Assembly (NCBI GenBank): GCA_937926515.1 | Contig: CALAZZ010000079.1 | Coordinates: forward strand, 1-39,854 | DNA length: 39,854 nt | Direction of reading: 5' to 3' | Source of the DNA: an uncultured Bacteroidales bacterium | GTDB taxonomy: Bacteria; Bacteroidota; Bacteroidia; Bacteroidales; F082 | Part shown: in pieces, positions 1 through 8,739 of the stretch | Layout of the letters: each line of letters begins with the position of its first letter | How positions within the stretch are numbered: the stretch's first letter is position 1 | Position numbers and translations under genes: made by a program | Notes under the pieces: model-generated | What the model saw: the letters and a program-made list of their open reading frames with translations, nothing else | What the model was told of the DNA's origin: nothing | Databases searched by the model: none

Positions 1-376
1 TTTTTAATATTATAATCTTTTCCATATAGTATACCCTTAAAAACTTCTTTTTTACTTTTAGTTTCGATTTTAAATGATAGGGATTTTAAGGACTACCCAT
101 ATGGTCATCCGCCTTGTAATGCAGCAAAACATATACCAGGTTGAGGGACTGCGGTGAACTCATTTCAGTTGTTGAATACCGAAATAAAGTAAGAATATCA
201 GGATATGGATGCAATTTTTCGCTGTAAACATACTACAAGGCATCGGTCCTGGTATATCGTTTGATAATAATCGATATGTAGATTAATGGATAAGTTTTCC
301 CGAAAAACAGGTATAATTAGAAACCGGAAGATGCTTTTGCGAACTTAAACCCAAATTCAATGGCTAAGCAAAAAAA
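1..376. other. Non-coding stretch at left edge
   Basis: No convincing reading frame is visible on either strand. The only structure seen is an inverted repeat. ATATACCAGG at 131-140 is matched by CCTGGTATAT at 248-257. The match extends imperfectly outward to 127 and 262 with one inserted base, and the arms lie 107 bases apart. There is no T-run, so it does not look like a terminator for the minus-strand gene that ends at 377. The stretch could be decayed sequence. Confidence 0.5.
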
Positions 377-1468
377 CTATTCGATGAAAAAGTACATTTC
401 TGCTAATGATTTCACGGAGCGGTCAGCAAAAAAATCACCAGGATGAAACATCCGAAAGTATCCGCCTTCATGCGGTTCCGGTATGATAGCAAGTAATGGA
501 AATACTTGATCTGTACGATTAAAGAGTTCACTAAAGCTGAAAATACTACGATAACCATCAAGCCCAACAAAACAAACCAAGCCTTGCTTTAACCATGTTG
601 GATGATGCATATCAATGGTGCTCGCCAACAGATTGTTCAGCAATTGACCCCTAAATGAGTCAGACGGGTGATACCCCATGCCCATACCAAAAAAAGTGGT
701 TTCATAAGTAAAAAGCATTTTACTTATGTCTGATTCATGTAGGCTTGCCAGCAGCTTATCCTCATCATAAACATCAATTTGTGGGCTGTACAGAGGACTC
801 AGATCACGATTGATGGGGTAATCTTTCTTATCAAATGATGCAACGGTAATACGTGTTGGGTTCTCAAGACTGCGATAGGTGAGGAGGTCGTTGCCTGCTA
901 CTACTTTCCAGTTTGAACCCATAGGATATTCTACTTCCTTTCGATAGGGGAGAATGGGAGCCATCTCAGTAGCAATCAGGATATGATGTGGAATATTGGT
1001 ATGGAAAATTTCAGACCAACTGAATGATAGCGACTCACCGATATCATTTTCGATGGTAATATACAAGTCGATGGCAGGTCGAAAATCCTCTGCATTTTTC
1101 TTCTGCTGGTTGAATTCATTCAGTAAATCAAACAGGGAGTAGCCTATGTAACGATAAGCACCGATAAATTGAACACTATCTTTTTCATAAAGAGATTCCT
1201 TCATAATGATCTCGCGCTTATAATGCTTTTTAAGATCAATGATCCCGGGATCTTTTACCTCTCCGCCCACCTCCAAAATCCCAGATTCAAGATTAACATA
1301 ATTGGTTTTATGATAAAGGCTGTTGCCATCCTGGGTTAATGGATTAGTTGCACCTGTGATGGCGTCAGCAAATGATCCGGTAATAAAATTGCAGCGAGTA
1401 ATTAACAAAATACTCAATCCCAGAAATATTACTGATAATATACGCCTGTAATTCAATGCATTAAACAT
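377..1468 (-). CDS. Envelope protein with two molybdopterin-oxidoreductase-like domains
   Basis: The 363-residue product starts with a hydrophobic segment (residues 9-24) ending in a cysteine (C26, preceded by I-T-R). It is therefore exported, perhaps as a lipoprotein with an atypical lipobox. Residues about 61-210 resemble the sulfite-oxidase/molybdopterin-binding fold: an opening beta pattern (GGEVKDPGIIDL), a GYSLFDLL segment, an SFSWSEIF segment and a late VVAGND strand. Residues about 225-363 seem to repeat the second half of that pattern (FRGQLLNNLL, IFSFSELF, FHPGDFFADRSVKSL). The cofactor cysteine in a CxGN-type motif is absent, so a catalytic molybdenum enzyme is doubtful; a binding or structural role is possible. 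The gene is alone and divergent from the next gene. A weak CGAAAATA at 1494-1501 could be its -7 element. The fold assignment is by eye. Confidence 0.55.
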   Translation of the reverse strand: MFNALNYRRILSVIFLGLSILLITRCNFITGSFADAITGATNPLTQDGNSLYHKTNYVNLESGILEVGGEVKDPGIIDLKKHYKREIIMKESLYEKDSVQFIGAYRYIGYSLFDLLNEFNQQKKNAEDFRPAIDLYITIENDIGESLSFSWSEIFHTNIPHHILIATEMAPILPYRKEVEYPMGSNWKVVAGNDLLTYRSLENPTRITVASFDKKDYPINRDLSPLYSPQIDVYDEDKLLASLHESDISKMLFTYETTFFGMGMGYHPSDSFRGQLLNNLLASTIDMHHPTWLKQGLVCFVGLDGYRSIFSFSELFNRTDQVFPLLAIIPEPHEGGYFRMFHPGDFFADRSVKSLAEMYFFIE

Positions 1469-1692
1469 ATCGATATGAATTTAGTTTACATAACGAAAAT
1501 ATTAATATTTATCGGGTTTTAAAAGTAAATACTAAAGAAAATGTCTCAGATAGGCTGACATCTTGCCTGTAGCAATGAGATGTGACCTTAACAAAAATTA
1601 ACGACTCATCTAAATCATTGATTATTTTGTTAAAAGAGTATAATTTGAATTTTTTAAAGAATGAAGCAGTAAGTTTTCTTTAACTGAATCAA

Positions 1693-1700
1693 TATCTTTG
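1693..1700 (+). promoter_or_regulatory. Putative promoter -7 element of the NmrA-family gene
   Basis: TATCTTTG matches the Bacteroidota -7 consensus TAnnTTTG and lies 37 bases before the ATG at 1738. No clear TTG-type -33 box is seen at the expected distance, so the call rests on the -7 match and its position. Confidence 0.45.
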
Positions 1701-1737
1701 GCTTTCACATAATGTTTAATTTTCAAAAAAAAGATTG

Positions 1738-2691
1738 ATGATGTCAAACAAAAAAATTATAGCCGTTTTTGGTGCCACAGGAGCACAAGGCGGCGGACTT
1801 GCACAAGCTATTCTGAATGATCCAAACAGTGAGTATGCAGTTAGAGCCATAACACGAAATTCTTCATCAGAAAAAGCAAGGGCCCTGGCATCAGCCGGGG
1901 CTGAAGTGATACAGGCTGATATTGATAATGTTCAAACTGTCAACGATGCTCTCAGAGGTGCTTATGGTGCTTATTTTGTAACTTTCTTCTGGGATCATTT
2001 TTCTCCGGAGAAAGAGTATGGTCAAGCCCGCACACTGGCCGAGGCGGCTAAAGCAAATGGATTGAAACATGTGATCTGGTCCACCCTGGAAGACACCAGA
2101 AAATTTGTGCCACTCCATGATAATAGCATGCCAACACTACAGGGAAAATACAAAGTCCCACATTTTGATGCAAAGGGGGAGGCTGACCAACACTTTGTGC
2201 AACTTGGTGTACCTGCAACATTTATGATGGCTGCATTTTATTGGGAAAACATGATCTATTTTGGCATGGGGCCAAAGCGTGGTGAAAATGGCAAACTTGC
2301 CCTAACTTTCCCGATGGGGGATAAAAAAATGGCCGGTATAGCTGCCGGTGATATTGGCAGATGTGCTTATGGGATCTTTAAAAGGGGTACTGAAATGATA
2401 GGTCAAACCATTGGAATTGCAGGTGAGCAGTTAAGCATCAAGGAGATGGCTGATAAATTTGCAAAAGCACTTGGAGAGGAAGTTCATTACAATGCAGTAA
2501 CTCCTGAGGTTTACAGGGGATTCGGGTTTCCCGGTGCTGAAGACCTTGGCAACATGTTCCAATTTTATCGCGATTTTGAAAACTATTTTGCTGATGCCCG
2601 CAATGTGGACCTTTCGAAGGAACTAAATCCCAAATTGCAGGATTTTGATACTTGGTTGCAACATAACGCAACAAAAATTCCTTTGGAATAA
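1738..2691 (+). CDS. NmrA-like NAD(P)-binding family protein
   Basis: A Rossmann-fold protein of about 317 residues from the atypical short-chain dehydrogenase group (NmrA/HSCARG type). It opens with a beta strand and the dinucleotide motif GATGAQG, followed by an acidic-ended second strand region (VIQADIDN) and the conserved HVIWSTLED stretch in the middle of the domain. Relatives act as redox sensors or as NAD(P)H-dependent reductases of small substrates; the substrate here cannot be read from sequence. The frame can be opened from a TTG at 1735, but the tandem ATG codons at 1738 and 1741 are better starts. It is monocistronic, with its own -7 element and a strong terminator, and is convergent with the Rnf operon. 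Confidence 0.85.
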   Translation: MMSNKKIIAVFGATGAQGGGLAQAILNDPNSEYAVRAITRNSSSEKARALASAGAEVIQADIDNVQTVNDALRGAYGAYFVTFFWDHFSPEKEYGQARTLAEAAKANGLKHVIWSTLEDTRKFVPLHDNSMPTLQGKYKVPHFDAKGEADQHFVQLGVPATFMMAAFYWENMIYFGMGPKRGENGKLALTFPMGDKKMAGIAAGDIGRCAYGIFKRGTEMIGQTIGIAGEQLSIKEMADKFAKALGEEVHYNAVTPEVYRGFGFPGAEDLGNMFQFYRDFENYFADARNVDLSKELNPKLQDFDTWLQHNATKIPLE

Positions 2692-2728
2692 GTCTTGTGA
2701 TTTGAATATTGAATTCAGTTTGAAAGGG

Positions 2729-2775
2729 GTTGTTTCAGGCATCAATTTAGCAAAGGGCCTGAAACAACTTTTTTT
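2729..2775 (+). terminator. Rho-independent terminator after the NmrA-family gene
   Basis: A perfect 12-base inverted repeat (GTTGTTTCAGGC at 2729-2740 and its complement at 2757-2768) with a 16-base loop is followed directly by seven T residues. The T-run is only on the plus side, so it serves the plus-strand gene ending at 2691. Confidence 0.9.
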
Positions 2776-2834
2776 ATGAGCACGAACATCCTGGTTTTAT
2801 CAACTCAGGTTTTATTTTGTGAATGTTAAGGGCA

Positions 2835-3407
2835 CTAAACAATTCCTGTAAATCCCATAAATGCAAGTGCCAGTATACCTGCAGCTACCAGTGCAATTGG
2901 CACACCACGCATCAGGCTGGGAACTTCCATCAGGTCGAGATGTTCGCGAATGCCTGCAAACAATAACATGGCCAGTGTAAAACCACCTGCATTGGCCAAT
3001 GCAAAAACCACACTTTCAAGTAAGTTAAAATCGTTTTGTACAGCCAGAATGGCGACGCCAAGCACTGCACAATTGGTTGTGATCAAAGGCAGAAAAACAC
3101 CTAATGCCTGATAGAGTGCAGGGCTAACTTTCTTCAGGATGATTTCAACCATTTGAACCAGCGAAGCTATCACCAAAATATAAGCTATGGTTTGCATAAA
3201 ACCAATGCCGAACGGGCGTAAAACATACATTTGGATCAACCAGGTTACGATGGTGGCGATGGTCATTACAAAAAGCACGGCACCTCCCATACCCACTGAG
3301 GTGGAAATCTTATTGGATACCCCGACAAAGGGACAAATGCCTAAAAACTGAGCCAACACAATGTTGTTGACCAGGATAGCACCAATAATAATTACGATAT
3401 ATTCCAT
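2835..3407 (-). CDS. rnfA: Rnf complex subunit A (ion-translocating electron transport)
   Basis: An integral membrane subunit of the Rnf complex, 190 residues with about six hydrophobic helices, close to the family's usual length. It carries LGICPFVGVS near the start (C25) and TTNCAVLG (C113). In related Rnf/Nqr structures these cysteines, together with the matching pair in RnfE, hold an iron-sulfur cluster inside the membrane. It is the last gene of the operon, 20 bases after rnfE. No obvious terminator hairpin is seen between its stop and the convergent neighbour's terminator. Confidence 0.95.
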   Translation of the reverse strand: MEYIVIIIGAILVNNIVLAQFLGICPFVGVSNKISTSVGMGGAVLFVMTIATIVTWLIQMYVLRPFGIGFMQTIAYILVIASLVQMVEIILKKVSPALYQALGVFLPLITTNCAVLGVAILAVQNDFNLLESVVFALANAGGFTLAMLLFAGIREHLDLMEVPSLMRGVPIALVAAGILALAFMGFTGIV

Positions 3408-3427
3408 TTTGTCAATATTTTAGGCTG

Positions 3428-4006
3428 TTATTTATTCAGTTTTCGTGAAATGGCTACGAGGTAGCCCAATCCAATGAAGGCTCCCGGAGCCAGCACAAAT
3501 ACCAGCATGAAATCACCCGGCATTAAATCGATATCGAAAATAGCCCCGCTGCCAAGGATTTCACGAACACCACCCAATACGGTGAGTGCAAAGGCGAATC
3601 CAAGGCCCATACCCAATCCGTCCACAATGGCCACAGGAAGGCTCTTTTTTGATGCAAAGGCCTCTGCACGTCCAAGTACCAAACAGTTAACCACAATAAG
3701 GGGGATAAACAGACCAAGCTGTTCAAACAGGGCAGGAAGAAAGCCTTGCATGACCAGCTCAACGATTGTAACAAATGAAGCAATGATTACAATAAAGGAT
3801 GGGATGCGTACTTTGTCGGGGATGAAATTTTTTATCAATGAAACCACAAGGTTTGACATCACCAGCACGAAGGTTGTGGCCAGCCCCATTCCAAGGCCGT
3901 TAAAAGCCGAGGTGGTAACCCCCAAAGCCGGACATAGTCCAAGCAGCATTACAAACACAGGGTTTTCCTTGATAAAGCCTTTAGTAAAATTTTGCATCTG
4001 GTTCAT
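3428..4006 (-). CDS. rnfE: Rnf complex subunit E
   Basis: A 192-residue membrane subunit, paralogous to RnfA and inserted in the opposite topology in the known complex. The motifs LGLCPALGVT (C25) and VVNCLVLGRAEAFA (C108) are the RnfE versions of the membrane cluster ligands. About six hydrophobic helices are visible. The start codon lies one base after the stop of rnfG, which indicates tight cotranslation. The order rnfG-rnfE-rnfA is the usual one. Confidence 0.95.
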   Translation of the reverse strand: MNQMQNFTKGFIKENPVFVMLLGLCPALGVTTSAFNGLGMGLATTFVLVMSNLVVSLIKNFIPDKVRIPSFIVIIASFVTIVELVMQGFLPALFEQLGLFIPLIVVNCLVLGRAEAFASKKSLPVAIVDGLGMGLGFAFALTVLGGVREILGSGAIFDIDLMPGDFMLVFVLAPGAFIGLGYLVAISRKLNK

Positions 4007-4007
4007 A

Positions 4008-4592
4008 TCAAAAGTCTCCTTTGTTTAGTTCAAAAGTATCATATGCGCGTTGTATGGCATCGCTGAATGCCCTCGCTGAAATGGTGGCTGCTGTAATGGC
4101 ATCAATTTGTCCGCCATCCTTGGTCATCCGTAAGTCAAACGCAGCCGGATTGACGCCGTTAAACTGTAGGCTCCAGTCCGATTTATTTTGCTGCATCTTA
4201 TCACCCAAACCGGGCGTTTCTTTGTGTTCCAGCACCGAAGTGTTGTTGATCGTCCCATCGGGTAGCAATCCAACCATAACCTTTATATTACCACTGAATC
4301 CTTTGTTGGTAAAGGAATTAACAGCAACTCCCACCAAATGATCCTGCTCATCAAAGGCAAAATTGAACTGTAGTGAATCAGCTTCGTGGGCTGATCTAAT
4401 CATTCTTGTTTCAAGACGTTCAAATGCCGGAAGTACAGCCTTGATCGCCTCTTCTTGTTTACGAAGTTTGGCTTCTTCAATAGGTCCTTTGGTAATATTG
4501 TATATACCACCAAGCGAAAGTGCAGCAATGCCCGTTACTAGGATGAGCGTGCTTACCATATTGAAAAAATTTGATTCTCTTTTGCTGGCCAT
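4008..4592 (-). CDS. rnfG: Rnf complex subunit G, FMN-binding
   Basis: A periplasmic flavoprotein subunit of 194 residues with a single N-terminal membrane anchor (about residues 11-30). The FMN-binding domain shows HKETPGLG (residues 123-130) and a C-terminal DAITAATIS motif. T170 is the expected site of covalent phosphoester-linked FMN; relatives usually read SGAT there, so TAAT is a mild variant. It lies between rnfD and rnfE, separated from rnfE by one base. Confidence 0.93.
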   Translation of the reverse strand: MASKRESNFFNMVSTLILVTGIAALSLGGIYNITKGPIEEAKLRKQEEAIKAVLPAFERLETRMIRSAHEADSLQFNFAFDEQDHLVGVAVNSFTNKGFSGNIKVMVGLLPDGTINNTSVLEHKETPGLGDKMQQNKSDWSLQFNGVNPAAFDLRMTKDGGQIDAITAATISARAFSDAIQRAYDTFELNKGDF

Positions 4593-4620
4593 GGGTTATT
4601 GTGTAATTTTTTTCAGTGAT

Positions 4621-5631
4621 TTATTTTTTAACGACAGCCACTCCGAAGCGCTTTGGTTTAAAGCTATTGTTGAGCAGTGGAACAAATGCATTCATGATCA
4701 AGATGGCAAAGGAGATGCCTTCCGGATAAGCGCCCCAAAGCCTGATAACAATGGTAATCAAACCGATGCCAACAGAATAAATGAGTTTCCCTGTCATATT
4801 CATTGGTGAACTTACCATATCAGTGGCCATGTAGATTGCACCCAACATTAAGCCTCCTGTAAATAAATGAAACATGGGGTCTATATAATGCTGCGGGTCA
4901 ATCAGATGGAAAATACCTGCTACGATGAACACAGTTGCAATGATCGTAAAGGGCACTTGCCAGTCGATCACTTTCCTTATAATCATATATATACCTCCAA
5001 GCAGAAGTGCAATGGCTGACATTTCGCCCAGTGAACCACCCATATTGCCCGTGAGTCGATCAATATAGTCCGGCATATTGGGATCGGCCATGATCTGATC
5101 TATTGTTTTCCCTGCTCCAATGCCTTCTTTCAGGATTCCTAAAGCCGTGGGTCCTGTGATGGCATCGGCCATGATGTCACTACCGAACAGTGGTTTTGGG
5201 ACGGGCCATGAAGTCATTTGAACCGGAAAAGAAATCAGCATGAAAACACGACCAACCAGTGCAGGATTAAAAATATTCTTACCCAGCCCGCCAAACGACA
5301 TCTTACCAACACCAATGGTAACCAGCGCCCCTATTATAATGATATAGGCTGGTATATTTGATGGAATATTAAATGCCAAAAGCAGTCCTGCTACAACTGC
5401 AGACCCGTCGTTGATCGTGATCGGTCCTTTGATCAGGTATTTTTGTATGATCCATTCAAAAAACAAGCAAGCCAGGACTGATATCAACAAAACCCTGACC
5501 GCGTCGAGGCCGAAAAAATAAAGCGACACCAATATGGCAGGTACAAGCGCATATACAACGGTGTACATTATTTTTCTCACATTTTCATCACCATGAATAT
5601 GAGGTGAGCCTGATATAGTAAATATATTCAT
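4621..5631 (-). CDS. rnfD: Rnf complex subunit D, FMN-binding membrane subunit
   Basis: A 336-residue polytopic subunit of the RnfD/NqrB family, which forms part of the ion path and carries covalent FMN. The opening SGSPHIHGDENV is typical. FNPALVGRVF (residues 121-130) and the flavin attachment region DAITGPT (expected FMN threonine T162) are present. The usual motif is S/TGAT, so this copy has proline in place of alanine next to the threonine. Ten or so hydrophobic segments are visible. It is 18 bases after rnfC and 28 before rnfG. Confidence 0.94.
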   Translation of the reverse strand: MNIFTISGSPHIHGDENVRKIMYTVVYALVPAILVSLYFFGLDAVRVLLISVLACLFFEWIIQKYLIKGPITINDGSAVVAGLLLAFNIPSNIPAYIIIIGALVTIGVGKMSFGGLGKNIFNPALVGRVFMLISFPVQMTSWPVPKPLFGSDIMADAITGPTALGILKEGIGAGKTIDQIMADPNMPDYIDRLTGNMGGSLGEMSAIALLLGGIYMIIRKVIDWQVPFTIIATVFIVAGIFHLIDPQHYIDPMFHLFTGGLMLGAIYMATDMVSSPMNMTGKLIYSVGIGLITIVIRLWGAYPEGISFAILIMNAFVPLLNNSFKPKRFGVAVVKK

Positions 5632-5649
5632 AATACGTTACTGATTATC

Positions 5650-6984
5650 TTATTTACGGGTTCTGATTATTTGACCGACACGAAGTTTACCCAGGCGCAG
5701 GTAGTCCAGTAAGGGTAAATGCGACGGGCAGGTATACTGGCAGGATCCACACTCGATGCAATCCATGATCTTTTGTTTTTCAGCACGCTCATATTCAGCC
5801 AGCTTGGAAAGTTTTGACAGCAGGAAAGGCTCAAGTCCCATTGGACAAACCACGGTGCATTTGGAACATCTTATGCAAGTTTTAGATGTGGGCCGCAGAC
5901 TCTCCTCCTTTTTCATCAGTAAAATACCTGAAGAACCTTTTACAATTGGAACATCCAGATTTGTAAGTGCTTTGCCCATCATAGGTCCGCCATTGATCAC
6001 CTTTCCGGTATTTTCAGGAAGGCCTTCTGCCGCTTCAACCAGTTGTGAAATAGGTGTTCCGATGCGAACCATGAAATTAGATGGTTTCTTAACAGCTTTT
6101 CCGGTTATGGTAACCACTCTTTCGATTAGCGGCTTGTTCTTTTGAACAGCTTCATAAACGGCAAATGCAGTGCCAACATTGCTTACCACACAGCCCACCT
6201 CGATGGGTAGTTTGCCTGATGGCACCTCACGATTAAGCACAGCTTTGATCAATTGTTTTTCACCTCCTTGCGGATATTTCACTTTAAGCGGCTGAACGCT
6301 GATTCCTTCATAGCCAGCAGCGAGGGTGTTCAGGTGGTTTATGGCATCAGACTTATTGTTTTCAATTCCGATAATGGCTTTGTCAACCTCAAGTGCTTTC
6401 ATCAGTATTTGGGTGCCGATGAGCACTTCCTCACCTTTTTCGAGCATGAGCCGATGATCCGATGTGAGGTATGGTTCGCACTCAACACCATTAATAAGCA
6501 AATATTCAGCTTTTTTACCATCGGGAACCATGAGTTTGACATGCGTAGGAAAGGTGGCTCCGCCCAGGCCGACAATACCGCACTCCTTAATTTTTTCAAT
6601 GATCTCTTGTCTGCTCAGTTTGATTGCTCTCTCAATTCCGGGAGAGAGGTCAACATCATCTACCCACTCATCACCGTCCACATCAATATAAACAGCAGGC
6701 CGGCGGTATCCGCTGGCATCAGGTGCGTCATCAACCTTGAGTACTTTGCCGGATGCAGGTGAGTGGAGATTGGCTGAGATGAATGATTCCCCTTTTCCGA
6801 TCATTTGACCTACCTTAACCATGTCACCTCTTTTTACAAGGGGCTTGGAGGGTGCACCAAGGTTTTGGCCAAGCTGTACAATGACCTGTTTAGGCAGGGG
6901 AAGCATTTCAATGGCAGCATTCTCCGAAAATTTATTTTCTTCAGGGTGAACGCCACCCATCGTAAATGTTTTCAATAATATCAT
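5650..6984 (-). CDS. rnfC: Rnf complex subunit C, NADH/FMN and iron-sulfur subunit
   Basis: A cytoplasmic subunit of 444 residues that exchanges electrons with NAD(H). It begins with an RnfC barrel-type domain (HPEENK and a lipoyl-like sandwich near residues 40-85). Then comes the NADH/FMN-binding domain with GGATFPTHVK and NGVECEPYLTSDHR. Near the end are two ferredoxin-type [4Fe-4S] motifs, CIRCSKCTVVCP and CIECGSCQYTCP. It lacks the long alanine/lysine-rich C-terminal extension of proteobacterial RsxC, as is usual in short-form RnfC. It is 30 bases after rnfB. Confidence 0.95.
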   Translation of the reverse strand: MILLKTFTMGGVHPEENKFSENAAIEMLPLPKQVIVQLGQNLGAPSKPLVKRGDMVKVGQMIGKGESFISANLHSPASGKVLKVDDAPDASGYRRPAVYIDVDGDEWVDDVDLSPGIERAIKLSRQEIIEKIKECGIVGLGGATFPTHVKLMVPDGKKAEYLLINGVECEPYLTSDHRLMLEKGEEVLIGTQILMKALEVDKAIIGIENNKSDAINHLNTLAAGYEGISVQPLKVKYPQGGEKQLIKAVLNREVPSGKLPIEVGCVVSNVGTAFAVYEAVQKNKPLIERVVTITGKAVKKPSNFMVRIGTPISQLVEAAEGLPENTGKVINGGPMMGKALTNLDVPIVKGSSGILLMKKEESLRPTSKTCIRCSKCTVVCPMGLEPFLLSKLSKLAEYERAEKQKIMDCIECGSCQYTCPSHLPLLDYLRLGKLRVGQIIRTRK

Positions 6985-7014
6985 ACTACATCTTAGTTAG
7001 TCGTTGATACATGA

Positions 7015-7968
7015 TTATTTAGCTCTTTCGTCAGGATTAGATTCCCCGGCAGGCTTGGTTTCTGATTGTGTGCTTGACTTTTCTGTAGCCAGAACTGTTT
7101 CGGGTTCCTGTTTTGGAGGAGCCTCCGGTTTAGGTTTGCGTGGCCTGAAGTTGATTTCATGAATGGCATTTGTGGGGCATTCAGGTACACATTTTCTGCA
7201 AAGGGTACATTTATCAAAATCGATATAAGCGAGGTTGTTTTCCATTTTAATGGCATCAAAGGCACACACTTTGAAGCATTTGGAACACCCTATACAGGCC
7301 ACCTCACAATTCTTTTTGGCCGGACCGCCTTTTTCTGTATTGATACAGCTAACGAATATTCTACGACCTTTGGGTCCCTTTTTGCGAAGCTCAATAATGC
7401 CACGTGGGCAAGCTTTTACACAAGCACCGCAAGCAACACATTTATCGTTCACTTCAGGAAGTCCGGTTTCGGGATTCATGTGGATGGCATCAAAGTCACA
7501 AGCGGCTACACAGTCACCCAGTCCGAGGCAACCATTGGGACAACCGCCCTCACCGGCAAACAGGTTATGGGCAAAAGCACAGGTGGCAGGACCATCATAT
7601 TTAATTTTGGCAGGAGAATTTTCCTTTGATCCAAAACACCTTACAACTGCAATCAGCGGTTCCTGTTCTTCAACTTCAAGCCCTAGTATTCCCGCTACTT
7701 CCTTCATCACATCGTTACCTCCTACAGGACAATTCAAACCCTCCAGGCTATGCTCCTTCTCGGCTGCCTCAACAGTGACTTCGGCAAACTTGCGGCAACC
7801 CGGATATCCACAGCCTCCGCAATTGGCTTTGGGCAATACATCGTCAACCAAATCAATACGTGGGTCTTCGAATACCTTAAATTTTTGAGCTACAAAGTAT
7901 AATATGATTGAAAGCACACCGCCCATAAGGGCAAGTGTCACTAAAGAATATATCATGATGTCGTTCAC
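7015..7968 (-). CDS. rnfB: Rnf complex subunit B, multi-cluster ferredoxin-like subunit
   Basis: A 317-residue subunit that takes electrons from ferredoxin. An N-terminal membrane helix (about residues 7-27) is followed by the four-cysteine Fe-S domain (C50, C53, C58, C80, with NCGGCGYPGC). Four more cysteine-rich cluster motifs follow between residues about 143 and 265 (including CVACGACVKACP, CIGCSKCFKVC and CTLCRKCVPECP). This is the long, cluster-rich form seen in anaerobes. Residues after about 276 form a proline/glutamate/lysine-rich tail with no clear fold. It is the first rnf gene and is separated from rseC by 300 bases that hold a candidate promoter. Confidence 0.95.
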   Translation of the reverse strand: MNDIMIYSLVTLALMGGVLSIILYFVAQKFKVFEDPRIDLVDDVLPKANCGGCGYPGCRKFAEVTVEAAEKEHSLEGLNCPVGGNDVMKEVAGILGLEVEEQEPLIAVVRCFGSKENSPAKIKYDGPATCAFAHNLFAGEGGCPNGCLGLGDCVAACDFDAIHMNPETGLPEVNDKCVACGACVKACPRGIIELRKKGPKGRRIFVSCINTEKGGPAKKNCEVACIGCSKCFKVCAFDAIKMENNLAYIDFDKCTLCRKCVPECPTNAIHEINFRPRKPKPEAPPKQEPETVLATEKSSTQSETKPAGESNPDERAK

Positions 7969-8022
7969 GCCTGTATATTTTTTTGGTTAAAACCTATTGC
8001 TGTTAATTATTAAACAGCAATG

Positions 8023-8030
8023 CAAAAATA
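8023..8030 (-). promoter_or_regulatory. Putative -7 element upstream of rnfB
   Basis: Read on the minus strand this is TATTTTTG, a full match to TAnnTTTG, 55 bases before the rnfB start. A matching -33 element is not evident. Confidence 0.4.
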
Positions 8031-8179
8031 AGATTTTAGGGTAAATTTTGAGGCTAAAATGAAGAATAGGAGGGTGAGTTATAATAAGCTGATAATAAAT
8101 AATATACAATTAACCCCCATAGTCTAAAACGAGTTTATATTGAGTTAATACACATAAAATCAAATAGATACATCTATAG

Positions 8180-8196
8180 TTTAGAAACTTTCTAAA
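8180..8196. promoter_or_regulatory. 17-base palindrome, possible operator
   Basis: TTTAGAAA and TTTCTAAA flank a single C, giving a perfect 8+1+8 palindrome in the rseC-rnfB gap. No T-run follows on either strand, so it is not a terminator. A dimeric regulator site is one reading; chance in AT-rich DNA is another. Confidence 0.35.
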
Positions 8197-8268
8197 TTGA
8201 CGCAGAATCAACTATTTAGAACATATATAAAGAAGCTTATATGAAAACAAGTAGATATGTAACTCCAA

Positions 8269-8685
8269 TCATTTGATATAGAACCGGAAGGTTTTTTTTA
8301 ACTTATTTCGGGTGAGAAAAAGAATAAAATAATAAGGAATTAAAATCCCGAGTGATATCAGGCCTGAAAATCCTTCAGAGTAACCCAGCTGCAGCATCAC
8401 GATCAGTGCTATGAGTACAACAATGAAAGGAAGTACATATCCCAGGAATACAGCATAGTTGCCCAGCGATTGCTGCATATAGATGGTGACCAAATCGCCT
8501 GTTCGATATGCAGCACCTTCTTGTCTGGGTACATCAACAATTTTGTCTTCCATTTCTGCCATGCCACATGATCCTTTTACTTTGCAAGAACCACAGGCTG
8601 CTGCCGAAGATATCCTAACAGCTACATACTGGTCATCCACATCTATGATTACCCCTGGATGTGAAACAGTTTCAATTGAACTCAT
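8269..8685 (-). CDS. rseC: RseC/MucC-family protein (SoxR-reducing system type)
   Basis: A 138-residue membrane protein. The N-terminal soluble part holds three cysteines in AACGSCKVKGSCGM (C31, C34, C40), the cluster pattern typical of RseC/MucC. Two hydrophobic helices follow (about residues 75-120). In many genomes it sits next to rnf/rsx genes; in Proteobacteria RseC is linked to the SoxR-reducing complex and the sigma-E pathway. Placement just before rnfB agrees with this. It may be transcribed with the dehydrogenase gene 54 bases upstream, since no promoter is evident in that gap. Confidence 0.88.
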   Translation of the reverse strand: MSSIETVSHPGVIIDVDDQYVAVRISSAAACGSCKVKGSCGMAEMEDKIVDVPRQEGAAYRTGDLVTIYMQQSLGNYAVFLGYVLPFIVVLIALIVMLQLGYSEGFSGLISLGILIPYYFILFLTRNKLKKTFRFYIK

Positions 8686-8739
8686 TGTTGGTGAATAATT
8701 ACGATGTGATTTAAATATTTTAAACTTATGTATTAATCT

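Larger units (their letters stand above)
7969..8268. other. Intergenic region between rseC and rnfB
   Basis: AT-rich and without a reading frame. It contains a candidate minus-strand -7 element (8023-8030), a short hairpin GCTGTT/AACAGC at 7999-8018 inside the presumed rnfB leader, and a perfect 17-base palindrome at 8180-8196. The layout suggests that rnfB has its own regulated promoter rather than depending only on read-through from rseC. Confidence 0.5.

Noticed and set aside
3474..4028. 184-residue plus-strand reading frame over rnfE
   Set aside because: Lies antisense to rnfE, which has clear membrane-subunit motifs; low-complexity serine/proline composition typical of a shadow frame.
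7235..7888. 217-residue plus-strand reading frame over rnfB
   Set aside because: Antisense to the cysteine-rich rnfB; no domain character.
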